Part shown: positions 7,002 through 11,799 of the stretch, piece by piece | Numbering within the stretch: the first letter of the stretch is position 1 | Layout: each line of letters starts with the position of its first letter | The notes under the pieces: model-generated | What the model saw: only the letters and a program-made list of their open reading frames with translations | What the model was told of the DNA's origin: nothing | The model's database searches: none | Translations under genes and position numbers: made by a program | Origin: Candidatus Hydromicrobium americanum | GTDB lineage: Bacteria; Actinomycetota; Humimicrobiia; Humimicrobiales; Humimicrobiaceae | NCBI GenBank assembly: GCA_002779205.1 | Contig: PEXF01000055.1 | Span: forward strand, 519 to 12,317 | DNA length: 11,799 nt | Reading direction: 5' to 3'

Positions 7002-8955
7002 TTTCCATGCCCCTCCTTGCTTCCATATCAAATAGAACTCTTTCCTTCTTAACATCTATCTTTAATGCTTTTCTTTTAGCCTGGATATGGCCTATTACTT
7101 TATTTAATACTTCATTTATGTCTGAAACATACTCTAACTTACCTCCAAATTTTTCTTCCCACTTTTTGGTAATAATACCTTTAACTTCCTGACTTGATTC
7201 AACCGGTATAGGCTCACCACTAAATATAGTGTATACCCCAGATGCAACAAAATAAGTGCCAATAGAAAGTGCCTTTTCACTCATCCATTCTGGAGCAATG
7301 CCAGCTACTGGAAGATCGCTTATATCTTCTCCCAATCCACCCTCACTTACCACTTCTGATAGAACTGTAAGTATCCTGGAATTATCTACACAGGAGCCCA
7401 TATGAAGTATGGGTGGTATTCCTACTGCTTCACAAATAGACCTCAAGCCCTCTCCTGCATACTTTAATGCCTCTGGTTTCATCAATCCACATTTAGCTGT
7501 AGAAATTGCTGCACAGCCGGTAAGAACTACCAGATAATCTCTCTTAATTAACTCTCTGGTTAGAAAATTGTGGTATTTATCATGAGGTACTCTAGCGTTA
7601 TTACAACCAACTATGGCAACCACCCCCTGAATCCTTCCATCAATAATAGCATCATTCAATGGTCTAAAGGATTCTCTAAATTTTCCACCAAGAGCATATC
7701 TAATGTATTCATGAGAGAATCCAGCTACCAAATCATCAGTTATATTCGGTATAAATACTTCTTTTCTATTTTTAAAATTATCTATTGCCATTGTAATTAT
7801 TTCTCTTGCCAGCTCAATACCATTATTGTCTTTAAACTCCATATGAGTTGCTCCAGGAATTTTACACTTGGCAGAAGTAGTGATAAGTTTTGTATGAAAT
7901 CTCTTAGAAAGCTCTCCCAGAGCTTGCATTATACATTGTATATCTACTACCATTAGCTCTATTGCACCAGTCATCATGGCAATTTCCTGGGAAAGAAAAT
8001 TACCAATAGGGGATACACCCTGGCGCATCAAAACTTCATTTGCAGTACAACATATTCCCACTATATTAATCCCTTGTGCACCTTTACTTTTAGCATATTC
8101 AATAATTTCTTCATCATTTGAAAGCTCAACGATAAGCTCAGATAGTGTCGGCTCATGACCATGAATTACAAGATTTACTTTATCGTTGTCTAACATTCCT
8201 AAGTTGGTCTTAGCAGGAACTGCTTGAGGAGTTCTAAACAGGATATCAGTAATTTCAGTAGCTACCATAGAACCACCCCATCCATCAGACAGAGCAGTTC
8301 TAATAGTATGATCTAAAATATGCTCTGCATCCTGGTCTACACCCATGTGAGTTCTATGCATTGTTTCTACTATTTCCCTATCTATGCCTCTAGGGACAAC
8401 ATTATTTTTCCTCCAAACTTCCTGCCTTTTCTTAGGAGCCAACTTTATTAAGTCTATTTCTCCAAGTTGCTGCCCGAAGAGAGAAAGAGCCTTTTTCGAT
8501 GTCTCTTTAGCAATTTCTTTTGTATCCCTATCATCTATGCTAATGCCGAGATTTTTAGCAAGTTTTAAAAGCTTTAGCTCATCATTAATTTTAAATCCTG
8601 GAGCTTTACCTTCCGCTACCAGACCCAGCAAGTGTGCTAAATCTCTTCCATGATCAGAATGAGCAGAAGCGCCTGCTGCAATGTGACGGGCTAAATTTCT
8701 GGCAGCTATAGTCCCCATAGTTGCACCGCACAGGCCAGTCCTATCTTCTCTTACCCTGCAGGGACCCATTGCGCAATTTTTACAGCAAATCCCCGATATG
8801 CCAGAACCAATAGGACAACATTTCATAGTCTGAGCTCTATCAAAAGCAGTTTCTATTTCCTTTAAATCCCCTGCTGCCATTTTTTCCATTATCTCTCTGA
8901 CTGCTCTATCTTCACTCAGCTCATCCGGGCTTATTTTGTTTTTATTCTTATTCAT
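6994..8955 (-). CDS. acsA/cooS: Ni-Fe carbon monoxide dehydrogenase (CODH, beta subunit of CODH/ACS)
   Basis: This enzyme reduces CO2 to CO (or oxidises CO) at the Ni-4Fe-4S C-cluster and feeds CO to AcsB. The product has 653 residues. Cys46/Cys47 and Cys57 fit the intersubunit D-cluster. Cys58, Cys61, Cys66 and Cys76 in CCKNCAMGPC and following fit the B-cluster. C-cluster ligands are His267 (IHGHEP), Cys303 (GICCTANE), Cys341 (DIQC), Cys451 (VGCNN), Cys481 (LTGCAA) and Cys522 (MGSCVDNS); the catalytic Lys is Lys561 in MSEKA. So the full active-site set is there. The C-terminal 25 or so residues are basic and extend beyond the monofunctional CODH-II length of 636. Placement directly before acsB marks it as the ACS-associated enzyme. 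ATG 8955 has GGATGGAG 7 bases upstream on the minus strand, and the gene lies 32 bases after acsD. Confidence 0.98.
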   Translation of the reverse strand: MNKNKNKISPDELSEDRAVREIMEKMAAGDLKEIETAFDRAQTMKCCPIGSGISGICCKNCAMGPCRVREDRTGLCGATMGTIAARNLARHIAAGASAHSDHGRDLAHLLGLVAEGKAPGFKINDELKLLKLAKNLGISIDDRDTKEIAKETSKKALSLFGQQLGEIDLIKLAPKKRQEVWRKNNVVPRGIDREIVETMHRTHMGVDQDAEHILDHTIRTALSDGWGGSMVATEITDILFRTPQAVPAKTNLGMLDNDKVNLVIHGHEPTLSELIVELSNDEEIIEYAKSKGAQGINIVGICCTANEVLMRQGVSPIGNFLSQEIAMMTGAIELMVVDIQCIMQALGELSKRFHTKLITTSAKCKIPGATHMEFKDNNGIELAREIITMAIDNFKNRKEVFIPNITDDLVAGFSHEYIRYALGGKFRESFRPLNDAIIDGRIQGVVAIVGCNNARVPHDKYHNFLTRELIKRDYLVVLTGCAAISTAKCGLMKPEALKYAGEGLRSICEAVGIPPILHMGSCVDNSRILTVLSEVVSEGGLGEDISDLPVAGIAPEWMSEKALSIGTYFVASGVYTIFSGEPIPVESSQEVKGIITKKWEEKFGGKLEYVSDINEVLNKVIGHIQAKRKALKIDVKKERVLFDMEARRGMENV

Positions 8956-8987
8956 TTTATTACTCCATCCTTATTTGAAAATAGTTT

Positions 8988-9929
8988 CTAAAGTAGTTCC
9001 TCGATAAATTCTTTTATTATATTAACTGCCTTTGGATGCCTCATAACTACCATGTTAGCCCCAGCCATAAGTGTGCTCATAGCTGATATTGTTTCCCAGT
9101 TTATCCCTCTTTCTTCTAAATCCCCCCACTCTGGATACTGCTCTTCACTCTCCTTTACTTCTTTTACTTTCCATACTTCAGGAGCTAAATTACATATCAT
9201 TGGCATTTGGGTCATTTTATCATCCTGCATCAGTGCGGCTATTTTTAATCTTTCCATAGCAGAATAACAATATTCAATTCCGTAACCCAAGCCAGATATT
9301 GATGGATCCATAACTATTCTGTCAGCAGGCAGGCCTAATTGAGTAAGTAATATATTTAGTTGCTTGGCTATATTTACATCAAGAGGATTTAAAGCTATAA
9401 GATTATTACTATATCCTATAGCTGAAGCACCCATAGTCTTATAATTATCTTCTTCTACCCAGCCCATCAAAATATTACTGTCTTTATTTTTTTCAGAAAC
9501 CTTTTTCATCACCGCAGCAATCTTCTCCATTGGGCCACTTCCATATACTATCAAGGGCCTGTCAATGGATTCCCTTACAGTTTTAGTAAGTTCCGCAGCT
9601 TCTTCAGGTTTCATATCTCCCATATCAGGATTTATGCTCGCAAGCTGCAGACATATAGCATCTGCACCATACTCGCTAATACTCTTTTTAGCCCATTTTA
9701 CAGGATCATCAAAAACATCACTATAATACTTACTTACAACTTGCGGCCAATCAGAAGGTTTTGTGTCATAAACTTCAATTGCAATAATAGGCTTGTTAGG
9801 TATTTCACCCTCAAAACTGTAAAAAGGCAGGGCAGCTTCGCCACCCACTTTAATTCCTGTATTATCTTTACTCAGCTTCAGCACATTGATCTTTCCGGTA
9901 TAAGTATTTTTTGGAACTTGAAAACTCAA
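8988..9929 (-). CDS. acsD: Corrinoid iron-sulfur protein, small subunit (AcsD/CdhD, delta)
   Basis: AcsD is the TIM-barrel small subunit that, with AcsC, binds the cobamide carrying the methyl group. The product is 313 residues from a TTG at 9929. Family landmarks are VGGEAALPFYSFEGE near the N-terminus, SEYGADAICLQL, LDVNIAKQLNILL, DPSISGLGYGIEYCYSAMERLKIAAL and a C-terminal MRHPKAV. Two TTG starts are possible, 9947 and 9929, and there is no ATG or GTG near. I chose 9929 because the purine block GAGGGGGG lies at proper spacing before it, whereas nothing resembling a Shine-Dalgarno sequence precedes 9947. The product then begins MSFQVPKNTYTGKIN. It is the first gene of the probable acsD-cooS-acsB-acsC unit and follows a gap of about 270 bases with candidate promoters. 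Confidence 0.96.
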   Translation of the reverse strand: MSFQVPKNTYTGKINVLKLSKDNTGIKVGGEAALPFYSFEGEIPNKPIIAIEVYDTKPSDWPQVVSKYYSDVFDDPVKWAKKSISEYGADAICLQLASINPDMGDMKPEEAAELTKTVRESIDRPLIVYGSGPMEKIAAVMKKVSEKNKDSNILMGWVEEDNYKTMGASAIGYSNNLIALNPLDVNIAKQLNILLTQLGLPADRIVMDPSISGLGYGIEYCYSAMERLKIAALMQDDKMTQMPMICNLAPEVWKVKEVKESEEQYPEWGDLEERGINWETISAMSTLMAGANMVVMRHPKAVNIIKEFIEELL

Positions 9930-9941
9930 CCTTCCCCCCTC
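9930..9941 (-). promoter_or_regulatory. acsD Shine-Dalgarno with a G6 run (decides the TTG start)
   Basis: The minus strand reads GAGGGGGGAAGG directly before TTG 9929. The GAGG core is 8 bases from the TTG. The six-G run (9939-9934) stands out in this A/T-rich gap. If the TTG at 9947 were used instead, this element would be inside the coding region. Confidence 0.6.
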
Positions 9942-9962
9942 TATCAATTAGTAATCTTACTG

Positions 9963-9990
9963 ATTATAAATAATTTACCCCGTAAACCAA
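9963..9990 (-). promoter_or_regulatory. Candidate proximal promoter (P2) of acsD with a dyad in the spacer
   Basis: On the minus strand TTGGTT (9990-9985) is followed by 16 bases and a perfect TATAAT (9968-9963). The -35 box is poor. The spacer region contains TTTAC-GGG-GTAAA (9986-9974), a perfect 5-base-arm dyad that overlaps the edge of the -35. A dyad between -35 and -10 is a common place for a regulator to bind. Transcription would begin near 9956, giving a leader of about 27 bases. Confidence 0.35.
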
Positions 9991-10083
9991 ACAATAATTT
10001 AAAATATTCTATCACTTTTATTAGAAAACTGCAGTTTATTTTAAGATCTCTATTTATGAATAAAAAAAAATCAAATAATTTAT

Positions 10084-10111
10084 ATTATACTTTTTTATTT
10101 ATAACCAACAA
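10084..10111 (-). promoter_or_regulatory. Candidate distal promoter (P1) of acsD
   Basis: On the minus strand TTGTTG (10111-10106) is followed by a 16-base spacer and a perfect TATAAT (10089-10084). Transcription would begin near 10077, with a leader of about 147 bases. The copy of TTTACGG at 10139-10133, upstream of this promoter, also occurs within the P2 dyad (9986-9980). The match was found by eye in an A/T-rich gap. Confidence 0.45.
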
Positions 10112-10199
10112 TTTTCTACACAATACAAAGAGCCGTAAATGGTCTAAAATTCCAAGCTATAAAATAATAGTTTTTTATAATATTTTCTAATTTTAAACA

Positions 10200-10955
10200 T
10201 TACAGTTTAAGCTTTTCTATTAATTCTTTTACCTGTTTTAATGCCAGGCTGTCTTCCGGGATATTAAATATTGTTTTTCCGCTGATATCCATTTCATAAA
10301 TATTATCATCCATATTTATAATACCCAGCAAATCAAGCTTTTTCTCCTCTATATATTCCTTGAGCCTTTCATCTAGTTTCCCATTAACCCTGTTTACTAT
10401 CAGAAATATTTTTTCAGCATTAATGTTTATCTCGTCAGACAGGTCTTTTATCCTTGATGCAGTAAGGATTCCCTTCGGAGAAGGGTCAGAAATTATAAGC
10501 AGGTAATTTACATCGCTGGTTGTTCTCCTGCTTAAATGTTCCATACCCGCTTCATTATCCATAACAATATAATCATAATTATCCTGCAGGATATCTATAT
10601 ATCTTTTAAATAGATTATTGGCATAGCAATAGCAGCCCGGTCCTTCTCCCCTGCCCATTACCAGCAGATCAAAATTCTTACCTTCTACTAATATCTGGTG
10701 AATATTCATCTCAATCAGCTGGTCTTTATAAATTCCACTTGCAAGCCGGGAGGCACTTTTTTTAAAATCTTCCCTTATCGCACCTATAGTATTTATAACG
10801 ACAACCCCTAAAAGTTCATTAAGATTTGAATTGGGATCAGCATCCAGCGCCAGTATTGGACCCTTTTTTTTCTCAATCAGGCTCCTAATAACAAGACTAC
10901 CAATGGTAGTCTTACCTGTACCTCCTTTTCCAGCCAATGCAATTTTCATATTCAC
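10200..10955 (-). CDS. cooC: CooC/AcsF-type nickel-insertion ATPase for CODH/ACS
   Basis: CooC is a dimeric MinD-like ATPase in the cytoplasm that binds nickel and helps load it into CODH, or into ACS in the AcsF branch. The 251-residue product begins with the deviant Walker A motif GKGGTGKTT at residues 10-17 and following, which includes the signature second Lys. It continues with LALDADPNSNLNELLG, then GPGCYCYANN, whose Cys108-x-Cys110 pair is the metal-binding site at the dimer interface, and IVMDNEAGMEHLSRRT, characteristic of CooC. I chose the GTG at 10955 because the minus-strand AAGGAAG is 9 bases before it; the ATG at 10949 is too far from it. It starts 25 bases after the RACo stop, suggesting co-transcription. 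CooC and AcsF cannot be separated from sequence alone; neighbouring both cooS and acsB fits either. Confidence 0.93.
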   Translation of the reverse strand: MNMKIALAGKGGTGKTTIGSLVIRSLIEKKKGPILALDADPNSNLNELLGVVVINTIGAIREDFKKSASRLASGIYKDQLIEMNIHQILVEGKNFDLLVMGRGEGPGCYCYANNLFKRYIDILQDNYDYIVMDNEAGMEHLSRRTTSDVNYLLIISDPSPKGILTASRIKDLSDEININAEKIFLIVNRVNGKLDERLKEYIEEKKLDLLGIINMDDNIYEMDISGKTIFNIPEDSLALKQVKELIEKLKL

Positions 10956-10980
10956 TTATATAAACTTCCTTTTAGTTAGT

Positions 10981-11799
10981 TCATTTTTTTAGCTTGGTAT
11001 CAAGTGGGTAAAGACACTCCTCTACTGTTGGGAAATCTTTCATATCGGTATAAGGTAAAAACAGACCTGCCACATACCTGTCCATAAATTTCATATTGAC
11101 ACTTAATTCAATATAGGTAATATGCTCCGCAATTTTAGAACTTTGCCTGTATTTATCTTCCGAAAGCAAACTCAGGTAAGCTCCGGTTATTGAAGTATTT
11201 CCAAGAAAAAAATATTTACTGGTATCTACATCCGGAAGCATCCCGATAATTACAGCATTCTTGATATTTAAGTATCTTCCCAATCCACCTGCTATATATA
11301 TCTTTTCCAGGTCATACACACTTAAATCAACTTCCTCCAGAAGCGTTTTAATTCCTGCATAAATAGCTGCCTTTGCTCTTATTAAATTATCAATATCAAC
11401 TTCACTAATATATATATCTTCTCCCGTTGCACTATTCTTACCATTAACTAAAATATACTGACAATCATTATCTACACATTTAAGATATTTATTTCCTATG
11501 TCCATATTAAATCTGCCTTTCCTGTCAACAACACCTTTTAAATACATCTCTCCGATTAAATCAATCATACCAGAACCGCAAATGCCCCTGGATTTACCGC
11601 CACCTATGACCCCAACCTGACATTTATATGTCTTTTGATTAATCGATATCTTTTCAATAGCGCCATCAACTGCTCTTATCCCGCATTTTACTCCGCCGCC
11701 TTCAAAAGCAGGTCCTGCCGAACAGGATACGCCCATCATCCATTCGGAATTTCCTACTACCAGTTCACCATTGGTACCTAAATCTAAAAAAAGAGTTAA
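10981..11799 (-). CDS. RACo/AcsV-type reductive activator of the corrinoid protein, C-terminal part
   Basis: The frame is open to the right edge, so the gene starts outside the window; 272 residues are visible, ending in TGA at 10983-10981. Internal ATGs near 11739 are not starts, because the frame continues upstream with LFLDLGTNGELVVG, the phosphate-binding motif of the actin-like (ASKHA) ATPase fold. Next come VSCSAGPAFEGG, KSRGICGSGMIDLI, IYIAGGLGRYLNIKNAVIIGMLPD and LGNTSITGAYLSLLS, then FMDRYVAGLFLPYTDM at the end. This is the C-terminal domain (DUF4445) of RACo, a protein of about 630 residues with an N-terminal 2Fe-2S domain that should lie beyond the edge. RACo uses ATP to drive reduction of Co(II) to Co(I) on AcsCD. 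The close relation to cooC and the acs genes makes AcsCD the likely partner; related activators serve methyltransferase corrinoid proteins. Confidence 0.9.
   Translation of the reverse strand, partial: LTLFLDLGTNGELVVGNSEWMMGVSCSAGPAFEGGGVKCGIRAVDGAIEKISINQKTYKCQVGVIGGGKSRGICGSGMIDLIGEMYLKGVVDRKGRFNMDIGNKYLKCVDNDCQYILVNGKNSATGEDIYISEVDIDNLIRAKAAIYAGIKTLLEEVDLSVYDLEKIYIAGGLGRYLNIKNAVIIGMLPDVDTSKYFFLGNTSITGAYLSLLSEDKYRQSSKIAEHITYIELSVNMKFMDRYVAGLFLPYTDMKDFPTVEECLYPLDTKLKK

Larger units (their letters stand above)
9930..10199. other. A/T-rich regulatory gap between cooC and acsD
   Basis: This is the longest non-coding stretch in the window. It holds two candidate promoters for acsD, each listed separately. 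A perfect 12-base palindrome, AAACTGCAGTTT, lies at 10026-10037. An A/T-only hairpin (arms TATAAAA and TTTTATA, 10158-10164 and 10173-10179, 8-base loop) follows cooC and could be a weak terminator, though no T-run directly follows it on the minus strand. I see no RNA gene, riboswitch signature or short coding region here. Confidence 0.5.

Noticed and set aside
7002..7055. 18-residue N-terminal extension of AcsB starting at 7055
   Set aside because: It would lie inside cooS, lacks homology to AcsB N-termini, and a strong Shine-Dalgarno precedes the ATG at 7001.
9741..10190. Plus-strand open frame of 149 codons covering the cooC-acsD gap
   Set aside because: Half of it is antisense to the acsD N-terminus and the rest is low-complexity A/T sequence rich in Asn, Lys, Ile and Phe. 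It has no recognisable domain.
1..11799. CRISPR arrays, insertion sequences, tRNA or rRNA genes, prophage or defence genes
   Set aside because: No repeated spacer-length pattern, transposase, long terminal inverted repeats, tRNA-like sequence or rRNA sequence was seen. Nearly all the window is filled by recognisable metabolic genes.

Overview
This window is an A+T-rich stretch (judged by eye) of a low-G+C anaerobic bacterium, most likely a Firmicute (Clostridia or Halanaerobia type) that is an acetogen or a syntrophic acetate oxidiser. The evidence is the gene content. Seven complete genes, plus the 3' part of an eighth, lie head to tail on the minus strand and encode the core of the Wood-Ljungdahl (reductive acetyl-CoA) pathway. 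Both window edges cut through a gene. I cannot name the species.

Layout in the direction of transcription (minus strand, high to low coordinates): the C-terminal part of a RACo/AcsV-type reductive activator of the corrinoid protein (11799-10981, runs off the right edge); cooC, a nickel-insertion ATPase (10955-10200); a gap of about 270 bases with two candidate promoters; acsD, small subunit of the corrinoid iron-sulfur protein (9929-8988); acsA/cooS, carbon monoxide dehydrogenase (8955-6994); acsB, acetyl-CoA synthase, overlapping cooS by 8 bases (7001-4818); acsC, large corrinoid protein subunit (4774-3425); a gap of about 200 bases with a good sigma-A-type promoter; fhs, formate-tetrahydrofolate ligase (3223-1526); and folD, methylene-THF dehydrogenase/cyclohydrolase (1452 or 1443 to 529). 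On the plus strand at the left edge is the C-terminal SPASM domain of a radical SAM enzyme (2-442), convergent with folD.

How they work together: Fhs and FolD carry formate through 10-formyl-, methenyl- and methylene-THF (methyl branch). The AcsCD corrinoid protein takes the methyl group from methyl-THF, using a methyltransferase not encoded here. CooS reduces CO2 to CO, and AcsB joins CO, methyl and CoA into acetyl-CoA. CooC supplies nickel to the CODH and/or ACS metal clusters, and RACo re-reduces corrinoid that has oxidised to Co(II). The pathway can also run backwards. Genes for AcsE methyltransferase, methylene-THF reductase, formate dehydrogenase and a separate cyclohydrolase (fchA) are absent from the window and would have to lie elsewhere.

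All metal-ligand residues I checked in CooS, AcsB and AcsC are present, so the enzymes look functional. I found no undescribed system. The points most worth a second look are small: the start codon of folD, where the only canonical start lies inside the Shine-Dalgarno sequence and an ATA sits at ideal spacing; a dyad in the spacer of a candidate acsD promoter; a longer D-cluster cysteine spacing in CooS; and the gene order.
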